In this document: one piece after another, positions 1 through 9,140 of the stretch
Layout: each line of letters starts with the position of its first letter
How positions within the stretch are numbered: position 1 is the first letter of the stretch
Assembly (NCBI GenBank): GCA_003280605.1
Contig: QCEM01000018.1
Coordinates: 1-39,595, forward strand
Length of the DNA stretch: 39,595 nt
Direction of reading: 5' to 3'
DNA from: SAR116 cluster bacterium AG-355-O21
Lineage (GTDB): Bacteria; Pseudomonadota; Alphaproteobacteria; Thalassobaculales; Thalassobaculaceae
Notes under the pieces: model-generated
Database searches by the model: none
The model's input: the letters and a program-made list of their open reading frames with translations, nothing else
What the model was told of the DNA's origin: nothing
Translations under genes and position numbers: made by a program

Positions 1-2
1 AA

Positions 3-812
3 ACCCCAACCGCAAACATTTTTGAGAAAACTCTCTATCAGCGATACCTTGTGCTCTCGCAGTCTGAGCATGACGAATATGACCGCCGCGACGAGACTAA
101 ATTTGCCAACCGCGCAATTGCCGCTGCAATTGGTTTGCCAAGCCAGCCTGAAGCTTTTAGCGCGCGCAAGATCCCAATCGAATTTCACGGTGAGTTACTG
201 GCCGCACGACGGCAGTTAGTCGAGGCTCTGGACGCCGGGGGACGCCAAAAGGCCCCGGAACATGCTGCCCGCGCGCAAGCTGCGTTTGACTGCTGGCTGC
301 AAGAACGCGAGGAAAATTTCCAGTTTGACGACATTCAAAATTGCCAAGATCAGTTTGATGTTGCGATGGGCGTGATGAACGCTCAACTACGTCCGAAAAA
401 AGTCGCTAAGCCTGCCGCGCCCGCACAGCAAGCCGCCCCGGCACCACCGGCCCCGCAGGCCAACCCCGAATTGCCACAGCAATTCACGGTCTATTTCGCA
501 TTTGACAGTGCTGAACTTGATCAAACAGCTCTGGCAACCGTGGCAGAGGCGGCCGAAACGGCAGCCAGTAAAAAACCCGTGGCGATTACCGTCGCAGGTT
601 ATGCGGACCGCGCCGGCGATCAGGTTTATAATTTAGGATTATCGGCAATGCGGGCGGAAAACGTTGCTGCCGCCCTGCGGCGGATTATCGAGGATCATCC
701 GCAGATCACGGTCAAAACCATGGAATTTGGTGAGACAGAAAACAAAGTCGTTACGGTTGACGGCATTCGTGAGGCTAAAAACCGCCGTGCCACAATCAGC
801 ATCGGCGAGTAA
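3..812 (+). CDS. OmpA-family C-terminal domain protein, 5' end cut by window
   Basis: The reading frame is open from the first bases of the window, so the true start and any signal peptide lie upstream; the GTG at 51 is probably internal. The visible part is about 270 residues. It has a charged N-terminal region, an Ala/Pro-rich linker (codons near 400-470) and a C-terminal OmpA-like peptidoglycan-binding domain. That domain begins with the motif FAFDSAELD, has YADRAGD and NLGLSAMRAENV, and ends with NRRATISIGE, as usual for the family. The likely role is an outer-membrane or periplasmic protein that anchors to peptidoglycan. It converges on copA with a 38-bp gap. The domain call is firm; the exact role is unknown because the N-terminus is missing. 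Confidence 0.8.
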   Translation, partial: TPTANIFEKTLYQRYLVLSQSEHDEYDRRDETKFANRAIAAAIGLPSQPEAFSARKIPIEFHGELLAARRQLVEALDAGGRQKAPEHAARAQAAFDCWLQEREENFQFDDIQNCQDQFDVAMGVMNAQLRPKKVAKPAAPAQQAAPAPPAPQANPELPQQFTVYFAFDSAELDQTALATVAEAAETAASKKPVAITVAGYADRAGDQVYNLGLSAMRAENVAAALRRIIEDHPQITVKTMEFGETENKVVTVDGIREAKNRRATISIGE

Positions 813-850
813 AATCGTTTATCGGTCAAGCTCACACGGTCGGCAATTGG

Positions 851-3058
851 TTAAACCGGTTGCCAGCGCCGCAGCATCAGGGCATTCAGCAGCACCATAA
901 CGCTGCTCGCTGCCATTGCCCCGCCTGCCAGCTCCGGACTGAGAAAACCAAGAGCCGCCAGCGGCAGGCCAATGACATTGAAAATAAAGGCCCAAAACAA
1001 GTTCTGACGGATGGTTTTAAAGCAGGCACGGGACAGGTCTAAGAACCCGGCAACCAACCGTAAATCATGCCGCAAGAGCGCGACATCGGCGGTCTCCAGA
1101 GCAATATCCGCGCCTGAGCCAATGGCAATACTGACATCGGCGACAGCTAACGCAGGCGCATCATTAATCCCATCGCCGATCATCGCCACCTGCCGGCCGG
1201 CGGTTTTCGCCGCAGAAATCATGGCCGCTTTTTCGGCAGGTAAGAGACCGCCATCGACCGCATCCACCGCGACTGCGTCACCGATATGTGTCGCCACCTC
1301 GGGACGGTCGCCCGACATCAAATGCGTCTTGACGCCGCTCTCGCGCAGCGCCGAAATGGCCGCGCTTGCAGTTGGCCGCAGCTGATCGGCCATCGCGATG
1401 AGACCGTGAACCTGGTTATCCACCACCACCCAAGCCGTTGTCTTACCATCAACCTGAAAAGCATGTTCGGCCGTCACCAGCGCCGCCGGCGGGACCACGC
1501 CAAAGCGATCCAAAAGGCTTTGATTGCCAATTAAAATCGCCACGCCAGCAACTCTGCCGGTGATGCCTTGCCCTGGATGGTTTATGGTATCGCTTGCCGT
1601 CAGAAGCTGGAGATTTCGCGCCTCGGCGGCGCTGACGGCGGCAAGTGCCAAAGGGTGTCCGCTGCCCGCTTGAAGGCTGGCGACCTGTGTTAGCATCTGC
1701 GACGGGTTGGCCGTATCAATTGTTTCAATGGCGATAACTTCCGGGCGGCCAAGCGTCAACGTGCCGGTTTTATCAAACACCGCCAGGTCGATTGTCCGGG
1801 CCGCCTCCAAAACCTCCACAGATTTAATTAAGATGCCGTGCCGCGCCGCTGTCCCTGTGGCCACCACAATGGCCGCCGGTGTTGCTAAGCCAAGGGCGCA
1901 AGGACAGGCAATCACGAGCACGGCAACAGCGTTGATCATGGCCGTTTCCAAATTGCCTGCCACCACCATCCAAGCGGCAAATGTGATCAGCGCTAAAATC
2001 AGAACCACAGGGACAAAGATTGCTGAAATTCGATCAACAAGTTTTTGCACCGGTGCTTTGCCTGATTGCGCCCTGTCCACCAGCTCGATAATACGGGCAA
2101 GAGTTGTGTCAGCACCAACCGCCTCGACCTGCAGCCGCAGCAAGCCGTCACCATTGATTGCCCCAACCATCACCCGGTCGCCGGGTTGCCGCCAGACCGG
2201 CAGGCTCTCGCCGCTTATCAAGGCTTCATCAATTTCACTGCTGCCGCTAAGAATGCGGCCGTCAACAGGCATCCGCTCACCTGGGCGCAGGACCACCACA
2301 TCGCCGACGGCGACGCTGTCGATTGCCACGTCCTGAACCGCAGCGGATGTTTCGATACGCGCCGTTGTTGGACGCAGGTTCATCAATTGCCTGATTGCCC
2401 GGCTGGCACTGCGCTTGGCACGGGCTTCCAAAAACTTCCCCATCAAGACCAGAGTGATAACGACCGCTGCCGTCTCAAAATAAAGCTGGCCGGCAGCGGC
2501 ACCGCTGAGCCAGGCATACAGGCTGAACACAAAGGCTGCTGTGGTGCCCAGGGCAACAAGCTGATCCATATTGCCAAAGCCACTGCGCAAACCATGCCAG
2601 GCACCGCGATAAAACCGCCCGCCGGCAACGAGCTGAACCGGCAATGCCAGCGCGAATTGCCAGGCCGCAGGCAGCATCCACTGACCGCCAAACAGCTGCG
2701 CAATCATGGGTACGATTAACGGCAGCGTCAGAACAGCGGCTGCGGTCAGGATCACCGCATCGCGGCGCAGACGGAATTTCTGGCGTTCTTCAGCGGTGTC
2801 ATCGCTGCTGTGGAACCGCGCTTGATAACCGATCCCGGCGACTGCCGTGGTAATTTGATCGACGCTCACAAATGGCGCGGTCGCTTCTACTTCAGCGCGT
2901 TCAGCGGCAAGATTAACACGCGCCGCAGCAACGCCGGGTAATGCCGCCAGGGTTCGCTCTACCCGCCCGGCACAACCAGCACAGGTCATGCCTTCAACCG
3001 CGAAGGCATATCGGGTCCGATCAGCCGCGCGCATTTGATTTGCAATATCTGCAGGCAT
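851..3058 (-). CDS. copA: Copper-translocating P1B-type ATPase
   Basis: A 735-residue inner-membrane pump expected to export Cu(+) from the cytoplasm using ATP. One N-terminal heavy-metal-associated domain carries the metal-binding motif MTCAGC (Cys26 and Cys29). The actuator loop has SGES. The transmembrane metal site is CPC (385-387), followed by the phosphorylation motif DKTGT (429-433) and the hinge GDGINDAP. The last membrane helices contain an FN pair and MAASS, the residues typical of the Cu(+)-specific P1B-1 class. Length is normal for a one-HMA CopA. No copper chaperone or CueR-like regulator is visible next to it. A short palindrome lies in its upstream region at 3100-3109. Confidence 0.93.
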   Translation of the reverse strand: MPADIANQMRAADRTRYAFAVEGMTCAGCAGRVERTLAALPGVAAARVNLAAERAEVEATAPFVSVDQITTAVAGIGYQARFHSSDDTAEERQKFRLRRDAVILTAAAVLTLPLIVPMIAQLFGGQWMLPAAWQFALALPVQLVAGGRFYRGAWHGLRSGFGNMDQLVALGTTAAFVFSLYAWLSGAAAGQLYFETAAVVITLVLMGKFLEARAKRSASRAIRQLMNLRPTTARIETSAAVQDVAIDSVAVGDVVVLRPGERMPVDGRILSGSSEIDEALISGESLPVWRQPGDRVMVGAINGDGLLRLQVEAVGADTTLARIIELVDRAQSGKAPVQKLVDRISAIFVPVVLILALITFAAWMVVAGNLETAMINAVAVLVIACPCALGLATPAAIVVATGTAARHGILIKSVEVLEAARTIDLAVFDKTGTLTLGRPEVIAIETIDTANPSQMLTQVASLQAGSGHPLALAAVSAAEARNLQLLTASDTINHPGQGITGRVAGVAILIGNQSLLDRFGVVPPAALVTAEHAFQVDGKTTAWVVVDNQVHGLIAMADQLRPTASAAISALRESGVKTHLMSGDRPEVATHIGDAVAVDAVDGGLLPAEKAAMISAAKTAGRQVAMIGDGINDAPALAVADVSIAIGSGADIALETADVALLRHDLRLVAGFLDLSRACFKTIRQNLFWAFIFNVIGLPLAALGFLSPELAGGAMAASSVMVLLNALMLRRWQPV

Positions 3059-3079
3059 TCAGTGCGACCTTTGGCAAAA

Positions 3080-3109
3080 GATAAGTTCCACTGCTATCGC
3101 TTATATAAG
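3080..3109 (-). promoter_or_regulatory. Possible copA promoter/operator with palindrome
   Basis: The 81 bp upstream of copA hold a perfect 10-bp palindrome, CTTATATAAG at 3100-3109, and a further GATAAG at 3080-3085. Read on the minus strand, a TTGACT hexamer precedes the palindrome. The spacing does not give a clean sigma-70 promoter, and I do not see a textbook CueR operator. It is a candidate regulator or promoter site only. Confidence 0.25.
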
Positions 3110-3139
3110 ATCGGCCGCAGTCAAAAGAATATGCGACCG

Positions 3140-3886
3140 TTAAATTTCTGCCAAAAAGCCCTGATAATCTGTCACCACACTGGCTGCCGAGGCTTCGATC
3201 AAGCGGTGGCCTGCCTGCGGTGTCGCTGCCGCACTATCCGATGCAATCCGACCGTCCGGGTGGATCTTGCGATAATCATCGGCATCATAAAAAGGCCGCG
3301 GGCGGGGCGGCGCAGGCTCGATATTCGAGGCCTTGATCGCCTCTGGATAGGCTGCTTGGGTGACCGATATCTCCGATGGCGTGGCGTGACTGCCGTCGCG
3401 GTCGGCATATAATTCTTTACTGATCTCAATGACGGACGGAAAGCCAAACCAATTTGCCAACTTACAGCGCAAAGCCGGCTGTGAGCCGCTGGGGGCAAAA
3501 CTGCGCTCGGCATAAATCTCGGAAAATGCCGTATTCACGGTTGCGATATTGCCGCCATGACCATTGAGAAAATAAAACCGCTCAAAGCCATTGCGGGCGA
3601 GCGACAGCACATAATCGCGGACCACGGCAATTAACGTCGTTGGCCGCAGTGCAACGGAACCGGAAAAGCCAAGATGATGCTGGGCCATGCCAACCGAAAT
3701 TGTCGGTCCAACCAAGGCCCCACACTGCGCCGCCGCCGCCAGCGCGATCACTTCGGGGCAAATGGCATCTGTGCCGATTAAACCGTTGGGGCCATGCTGC
3801 TCGGTGGAGCCAATCGGGATAATGATGCCACGTGATGCCTCAAGATAGCTGTCAACTTCTTGCCATGTGGATAATTGCAAACGCAT
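3140..3886 (-). CDS. Creatininase-family amidohydrolase
   Basis: A 248-residue member of the creatininase/creatinine amidohydrolase family, metal-dependent hydrolases of cyclic or linear amides. Signature motifs are IPIGSTEQHGPNG near residue 24, carrying the Glu and His metal ligands, and FLNGHGGN in the middle. I chose the ATG at 3886 because GGAGGA sits 5-6 bases upstream; an upstream in-frame start at 3937 would run into the amidase gene. The gene begins 14 bp after the amidase stop, so the two are almost certainly co-transcribed. This pairs two amide-bond hydrolases. The substrate cannot be read from sequence; the family also includes enzymes of riboflavin-type and mycofactocin pathways, for which no partners are present here. 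Confidence 0.85.
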   Translation of the reverse strand: MRLQLSTWQEVDSYLEASRGIIIPIGSTEQHGPNGLIGTDAICPEVIALAAAAQCGALVGPTISVGMAQHHLGFSGSVALRPTTLIAVVRDYVLSLARNGFERFYFLNGHGGNIATVNTAFSEIYAERSFAPSGSQPALRCKLANWFGFPSVIEISKELYADRDGSHATPSEISVTQAAYPEAIKASNIEPAPPRPRPFYDADDYRKIHPDGRIASDSAAATPQAGHRLIEASAASVVTDYQGFLAEI

Positions 3887-3900
3887 ATCTCGTCCTCCGG

Positions 3901-5187
3901 TTAATTGCATTCCTGCCGTAAGGCCGGTTCCAGCCAAGACGCCAATGTCAAAAGGGCTTGGTCAGCCCCAAACGGTGCCACCAATTGCAAACCGACAGGC
4001 AAGCCGTTTGGCCCCATGCCGGCCGGTAACGTTACACATGGCCACCCTAACAAGGTCCAATTAGCGTTGAAAACAGGATCGCCTGTGGCCTCTAAACCAT
4101 GCGGTGCTTCGCCCGGTGCCGGCGGGGTCATGATCATATCAAGGCCATGGAACATGGCGGCCATTTCCATTCGACGGCGATCCGCTTCGGCTTGGTTGGC
4201 ATGATGTGTCGCATCGTCAATTGCTTGGCCTTCGGCAATCTTTTCTCGATAGAACGGCACTAAGGCATCGCTGTGGTCGCGAAATTCAGCGGCCAGGCTG
4301 CGGCCTGCGTCGCCCAACATAATTGGCACGTGAAGTGCTGCAAGGTCTTCAAACGCTTGGTTAAACGGCATCTCAACAAGCGTCCCGCCGGCCTTCTCTA
4401 CGGCCCGACATCCGCGCTCAATTGCAGCTTCAGCGCCGCTTCCAAGCTGCGCCTTATATGGCAGCAGAACACCGCAGCGCGGCGACGATACCCGGGTTTG
4501 CGGTATGGCTTTTTCGGATCCTCTCAAGGCCCGATCAAACAGTTCAATATCAGCAACCGCGCGGGCAAATAAACCGACCGTGTCAAGATAGGGCGACAAT
4601 GGTTTCACCCCTGCGGTTGAATAGCTGCCGCGGGTTGGCTTGAAGCCAATCACCCCGCAATATGCCGCCGGCCGAATGACCGAACCTGCGGTTTGGGTGC
4701 CGAAACTCAGCATCGCTTGATGATCGGCAACGGCTGCCGCAGAACCACTGGATGAGCCACCGGGTGTATGCGCCGGGTTGTGCGGGTTGCGGGTTGGCCC
4801 AGGGTTACGCCAGGCAAATTCAGTTGACACCGACTTACCGAAAATCATCCCACCGGCAGCACGGCTATCAGCAACCACATCTGCGTCAGTGGCCGGTTGA
4901 TGGTCAGCGTAAATCGCCGATCCATAAGTTGTTGGCATATCACCTGTATCGATTAAATCTTTGACGGCAATCGGCAAACCTGCGAGTGGGCCAGTGGGCC
5001 CTGCTTTATCCATTGCCTGCGCCGCTGCGATTGCGGCGTCGGCGTCCAAATGCGTCCAGGCCTGCACCGCCGCGTCCCGTTGCGCAATATGTGCCAGATG
5101 ATCACGGACCAATTCTTCCACCGTGATGTCTCCAGATGCAACCTGCGCTACAGCATCACAGGCAGTCATTTTATGCAATTCGGTCAT
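3901..5187 (-). CDS. Amidase-signature family hydrolase
   Basis: A 428-residue amidase-signature enzyme that hydrolyses C-N amide bonds with a Ser-cisSer-Lys triad. The catalytic Lys is in LPIAVKDLIDT. The Gly/Ser-rich signature is PGGSSSGSAAAV, and the nucleophile region is TQTAGSVIRPAAYCG. Length is in the usual range. It lacks the context of gatB and gatC, so it is unlikely to be the Glu-tRNA amidotransferase subunit GatA. It is first in an operon with the creatininase-family gene. No strong ribosome-binding site was seen at 5187, and a second in-frame ATG lies six codons in. A 9-bp inverted repeat lies about 40 bp upstream. Confidence 0.85.
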   Translation of the reverse strand: MTELHKMTACDAVAQVASGDITVEELVRDHLAHIAQRDAAVQAWTHLDADAAIAAAQAMDKAGPTGPLAGLPIAVKDLIDTGDMPTTYGSAIYADHQPATDADVVADSRAAGGMIFGKSVSTEFAWRNPGPTRNPHNPAHTPGGSSSGSAAAVADHQAMLSFGTQTAGSVIRPAAYCGVIGFKPTRGSYSTAGVKPLSPYLDTVGLFARAVADIELFDRALRGSEKAIPQTRVSSPRCGVLLPYKAQLGSGAEAAIERGCRAVEKAGGTLVEMPFNQAFEDLAALHVPIMLGDAGRSLAAEFRDHSDALVPFYREKIAEGQAIDDATHHANQAEADRRRMEMAAMFHGLDMIMTPPAPGEAPHGLEATGDPVFNANWTLLGWPCVTLPAGMGPNGLPVGLQLVAPFGADQALLTLASWLEPALRQECN

Positions 5188-5227
5188 CTTAACACTCGCT
5201 TTATGCAGTTTTCGTACGGTTTTATGG

Positions 5228-5255
5228 CGTGCTCACCATGGCCATCGTGAGCACG
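5228..5255 (-). promoter_or_regulatory. Inverted repeat upstream of the amidase operon
   Basis: Perfect 9-bp arms CGTGCTCAC and GTGAGCACG are separated by a 10-base spacer that itself contains the palindrome ATGGCCAT. The element lies 41-68 bp upstream of the amidase start codon, where an operator or a leader hairpin would be expected. No regulator gene is adjacent. Strand is given for the downstream gene; the site is symmetrical. Confidence 0.45.
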
Positions 5256-5319
5256 AAGAAGATAGCTCAACCAATCAATTCGCCCGCGCTTTCACAAACA
5301 ACATGGTTAACGTATAGTC

Positions 5320-5343
5320 TGACCGCCTGAGGAAGGGCGGTCA
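5320..5343. other. 8-bp hairpin in the amidase/alkA divergent intergenic region
   Basis: Arms TGACCGCC and GGCGGTCA pair perfectly around an 8-base loop. It sits between the divergent amidase and glycosylase genes. No run of T follows on either strand, so it is not a convincing rho-independent terminator and could equally be an operator. Confidence 0.35.
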
Positions 5344-5460
5344 AATCTTGATCGCGGGCTACGGGCAGAAAACGCCGGAGGCGATGAGCTGTGACCAATC
5401 ATAAACGCGCAGCTTTGGCTGTTTTCATTTAAACGACAGGGCAGATATGGGTCAATTTAG

Positions 5461-6072
5461 ATGCAGCCAATTGACTTAAAAGCGGCCATGCAAGCGCTTG
5501 CGGCGGCTGATCCGGCGTTAGCAACGGTTATCGCGGAGGTTGGAACACCGCCATCGCGGCAACGCCCGGCCAATTTTGCCACCTTATTGCAGATTATCAT
5601 CGGTCAGCAAGTATCGGTGGCGGCAGCGGCGGCTATTTGGGGCCGGGTGACGGCGGCCGGGATCAGCACGCCACAGCATATTTTAGACAGCGATGATCAA
5701 AGCCTGCGCGATATTGGCTTTAGCCGGCCAAAAATCCGCTATGCGCGATCGCTCGCCGACGCCATCGTATCAGGCCAAATTTGTTTGTCGGCATTAACGA
5801 CGGCACCCACCGACGAGGTTCAAAAAAAGCTCACCGCTGTGCCGGGTATCGGTCGCTGGAGCGCTGAAATCTTCTGCTTATTTGCCCTCAATCATGGTGA
5901 TATTTGGCCTGCCGGCGACGTCGCCTTGCAGGAAATTGTGCGGCAGGTAAAAGCCCTGCCAAACCGACCCTCCGTCAACGACATGGACCTCATCGCGGAG
6001 GCATGGCGGCCGTGGCGCGGCGCCGCAGCCATCCTACTTTGGCACTACTATCGCATCACTGTTTTGCGCTAA
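5461..6072 (+). CDS. DNA-3-methyladenine glycosylase II-like (HhH-GPD)
   Basis: A 203-residue base-excision-repair glycosylase of the AlkA type, expected to remove alkylated purines from DNA. The helix-hairpin-helix motif is LTAVPGIGRWSA (124-135). The catalytic aspartate is Asp153 in WPAGDVALQ, matching the Asp of AlkA. The C-terminus has the WRPWRGAAAILLWHYY block typical of the family. It lacks the N-terminal domain of E. coli AlkA, as do the short alphaproteobacterial and archaeal forms. No iron-sulfur cysteine cluster is present, which argues against Nth or MutY. It stands alone, divergent from the amidase operon. Confidence 0.88.
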   Translation: MQPIDLKAAMQALAAADPALATVIAEVGTPPSRQRPANFATLLQIIIGQQVSVAAAAAIWGRVTAAGISTPQHILDSDDQSLRDIGFSRPKIRYARSLADAIVSGQICLSALTTAPTDEVQKKLTAVPGIGRWSAEIFCLFALNHGDIWPAGDVALQEIVRQVKALPNRPSVNDMDLIAEAWRPWRGAAAILLWHYYRITVLR

Positions 6073-6149
6073 GATAATTACGCTATTTGTATTATTTTGA
6101 ATAAACCTGCGGCATTAAGTATACGGCGCGGCAGTTGGAGTGATAACAA

Positions 6150-6169
6150 TAGACGTAGTTGAGCGTCTA
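6150..6169. promoter_or_regulatory. Inverted repeat upstream of the GGDEF-EAL gene
   Basis: TAGACG and CGTCTA form a perfect 6-bp inverted repeat around 8 bases, 71-90 bp upstream of the start codon. The octamer GGCGCGGC occurs on both sides of it, at about 6125 and 6171. The repeat is short, so this is only a candidate operator. Confidence 0.25.
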
Positions 6170-6239
6170 AGGCGCGGCTTTTTGAATTCGCAAGCATCGG
6201 GCTTGGTTTCAATCATGCCATTAGCTGGGTGAACACCGG

Positions 6240-7913
6240 ATGACAGTAAAAGCCGATGTATCGGAACATGAAAGCGTTCGCGCCGCGTTAAATGGTGTCG
6301 ACGTTGGGGTGGTTCAAATTACCCCTGACGGCACGATCTGTTTTACCAATTCAGCCCTGCAAGAAAATTTTCCCGAATTACAGGCCTTGGCCGAGGGCGT
6401 TACCGCCGAGAGTTTTTGGGAAAGTTTGCGCACCCGTGAGAGCACCCAACAGGGCGAAGGCGCAGATCATCTTTTCGGAGTTGTGATCGACGGTGCCGTG
6501 ATTACCGCCAACCGCCGGTCACTGGAAGACGGCGGGCAAATCATCACCATCACACCGGCTCAGCAGGCCGACGGGCAGGCAGAATTCTTAGCCAGCCAAG
6601 CCGAATTGCTGTTCAACGCGCTTCACGACCATCTCACCGGGTTTGCCAATCGCCCGCTCTTTTTGGACCATTTACGCAAAGCAATCGATGCACAGGCAGC
6701 TGATGCCGGCAAACAATTTGCCGTCATCCATTTGGACATTGATCGGTTTCGGATGATTAACGAAAGCCTTGGCCATGTGAAAGGTGATGACCTGATTAAC
6801 GCCGTTGGCCAACGCTTGAACGATTGCCTTGATCAAAATGATGTTTTGGCCCGATTTGGCGGCGATGAATTTACGTTGCTGCTCAGTCATACAACCGGCA
6901 TCGACAATACCCGGGCTTTGGTGGATCGTCTTCTGGCCTCGCTGACAACGCCCTTTAATTTACAAGACCGTGAAATTTTCATTTCTGCGTCGGCAGGTAT
7001 CGCGCAATTTTCCGAGGCGTCGAACATGCGTCCGGAGGATCTTATCCGAGATGCTGAGCTGGCGATGTATGAGGCCAAGAAAAGCAATAACGGCAGCGTG
7101 CAAGTGTTTGACCTGAAGATGCGCCGGACACGGGTTTCACCACTTGATCTTGAGACAGACCTTCGGCGCGCCCTTGAACGTGATCAGATGCGGCTTCATT
7201 ACCAGCCGATTATTTCGCTTGAAACACGCCGCTTATGTGGCTTTGAAGCGCTGCTAAGGTGGGATCGCGGCGAGCGTGGCTTGATGAGCCCGATTGATTT
7301 TGTCCCGGTCGCCGAAGAAATTGGCTTGATCGGTGAACTCGGGAATTGGGTGTTGTTGACGGCCTGCGCACAGATGCGGGAATGGCATAGCCAGCAGGGC
7401 AGCGCAAGCGAACTCGAACTCAGTGTTAATCTATCAAGTCGGCAATTCAACCAAGCTGATTTGGTCGATCAAATAATGACGGCGCTGGGATCACTTGACC
7501 CGGCAAAACTAAAACTCGAGATTACCGAAAGCGCATTGATGGATCGCGCCGACCGAACCACGGCGATGCTTAAAACACTGAAATACAATAACATCCGTGT
7601 GTGCATCGATGACTTTGGTACCGGCTATTCGTCGCTGTCGTACTTGCATACTTTTCCGATCGATACCCTTAAGATCGACAAATCCTTCATTAAGGACATG
7701 ACCCGCAATCGGCAGGATCTGGAAATTATCCGGACAATCACATTGCTGGCCCGGAACTTACGCCTTGATGTCACCGCTGAAGGTGTCGAAACACCCGAGC
7801 AACTGTCGCAGCTTCAAGCCTTGGGTTGCCACAGCGCGCAAGGTTTCATGTTCGCGCCGCCTTTAACGGTCGATGACGCTGCTGCATTAATTAACGCAGA
7901 CCTTGAATGGTAA
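6240..7913 (+). CDS. PAS-GGDEF-EAL cyclic-di-GMP signalling protein
   Basis: A 557-residue cytoplasmic protein with a PAS-like sensor segment (about residues 15-110), a diguanylate cyclase domain and a phosphodiesterase domain. The cyclase motif is intact GGDEF (207-211), preceded by the LTGFANR block. The phosphodiesterase motif is intact EAL (336-338), with DDFGTGYSSLS (457-467) and KIDKSFI, so both activities are plausible. No RxxD inhibitory site is visible just upstream of GGDEF. There are no membrane segments, so it would sense a cytoplasmic cue. It has no obvious operon partner. The ATG start lacks a strong ribosome-binding site, but the PAS region begins right after it. Confidence 0.93.
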   Translation: MTVKADVSEHESVRAALNGVDVGVVQITPDGTICFTNSALQENFPELQALAEGVTAESFWESLRTRESTQQGEGADHLFGVVIDGAVITANRRSLEDGGQIITITPAQQADGQAEFLASQAELLFNALHDHLTGFANRPLFLDHLRKAIDAQAADAGKQFAVIHLDIDRFRMINESLGHVKGDDLINAVGQRLNDCLDQNDVLARFGGDEFTLLLSHTTGIDNTRALVDRLLASLTTPFNLQDREIFISASAGIAQFSEASNMRPEDLIRDAELAMYEAKKSNNGSVQVFDLKMRRTRVSPLDLETDLRRALERDQMRLHYQPIISLETRRLCGFEALLRWDRGERGLMSPIDFVPVAEEIGLIGELGNWVLLTACAQMREWHSQQGSASELELSVNLSSRQFNQADLVDQIMTALGSLDPAKLKLEITESALMDRADRTTAMLKTLKYNNIRVCIDDFGTGYSSLSYLHTFPIDTLKIDKSFIKDMTRNRQDLEIIRTITLLARNLRLDVTAEGVETPEQLSQLQALGCHSAQGFMFAPPLTVDDAAALINADLEW

Positions 7914-8018
7914 GCTAAAAAAGGCGATTCTGTTATGATTGTCGGGCTTACCCGTAATGCCCAGCGATTGAACGCGCTTCGCAGGCACGCGTGATAACTT
8001 TGAGGAGAGAGGTTAAAA

Positions 8019-9137
8019 ATGCGCGAACATGAGATTTACTTTCTCCAACGGCAAAACGGCGACATCTGGGACACTTTGCTATCGGCAGAAACCTCAGAGG
8101 CGCTCGAGGAAGCGTTAAGCGAAGCGATTGCCGATGCGATCCCGACGGCCTTGCGCATCGCTGTAGGTGACTATCAGACCGAAACCAATGCCTGGACTTA
8201 TCAACAAATTTTCTTCCTTGATAAAAACAGTTACCGGCCGCCCGCACCCCGCCATGAGGCCCCAACGACGGTCGCTGAGCCCCAAAAACAGCGGGATATC
8301 AATGTTGATTTCGCGGAACTGAAACGCCGCTTGGAAGCAGGGGAATTTGACAACGAAGAGCCGGTGCGGCGTTCCGCCGGCAACAATTCTGCGGTCGGCG
8401 GCATCGGACAAGCCGAACAACAACCGGATAGCACAGCAGCGCCGGCTGCCGAGGTGGCGGCAAATCAGACCGCCCAAACAAGCCAGACCGAAGAGGCGCT
8501 GGGTGGTGACGAGAAAGCTGCCGCAAGCGAAATTCTGGCTGCCTGGCGAGAGCGCGATAATGAACTGGAAGCGCCGGAAGAGCTGCCACAACGTTCGCTA
8601 TTCGGTCGCGTTCTGCGGTTCTTATTCTCCTTGACCATCATTATCATTTTAGCGGCCATTATCTCCTTCTCTGCATTGGTAATCTTAAAACATCCCATTG
8701 TTATGCCTTATGTGGACAAATTTGGCTTAACGGAGATTGTCAAGAACTTGGGCATTACCTCGGCACCTGAGGATGCCGGCGCGCCGCCGGTAGCGCAGAA
8801 TGCGATGGCAAAAATCACCGTCAACGGCCCACGGTTGGACTATCTGGGGATACCATCACAGATCAAAGGCAAATGGTCGGCCGGTAAATGCGATCAAGAT
8901 TACATCACCTTTGGCAAGGATAGTTATATCAGCCGGACCGCCGCAGGCGACATTGATCGCACCGCCGTCAGCCGAAGTTTTGAAGATGATTATTATATCT
9001 ATCTGGAAGTCAGCACGGACTATGTGGAACATTTTCAGAAAGTTGACACCAAGAGCCTGCGGCATGTGGGTCATACATCATTGGATGGGTTCACCGCCAA
9101 AGCAGATTCCGAAATCATCACAACCTGTGACAACTAA
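8019..9137 (+). CDS. Unrecognised single-pass membrane protein
   Basis: A 372-residue protein I do not recognise. The start is well supported: GAGGAGAGAGG lies just upstream of the ATG. Residues 1-75 form a compact, probably folded cytoplasmic domain (begins MREHEIYFLQRQNGDIWDT). Residues 75-190 are a low-complexity Ala/Gln/Glu-rich linker. One hydrophobic helix spans about residues 200-224. The C-terminal part (about 270-372) has a repeated aromatic/acidic beta pattern and two cysteines, in WSAGKCDQDY and at the very end (TTCDN), which could form a periplasmic disulfide. This suggests an N-in bitopic protein linking a cytoplasmic domain to a periplasmic one. Function unknown. Confidence 0.8.
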   Translation: MREHEIYFLQRQNGDIWDTLLSAETSEALEEALSEAIADAIPTALRIAVGDYQTETNAWTYQQIFFLDKNSYRPPAPRHEAPTTVAEPQKQRDINVDFAELKRRLEAGEFDNEEPVRRSAGNNSAVGGIGQAEQQPDSTAAPAAEVAANQTAQTSQTEEALGGDEKAAASEILAAWRERDNELEAPEELPQRSLFGRVLRFLFSLTIIIILAAIISFSALVILKHPIVMPYVDKFGLTEIVKNLGITSAPEDAGAPPVAQNAMAKITVNGPRLDYLGIPSQIKGKWSAGKCDQDYITFGKDSYISRTAAGDIDRTAVSRSFEDDYYIYLEVSTDYVEHFQKVDTKSLRHVGHTSLDGFTAKADSEIITTCDN

Positions 9138-9140
9138 TTG

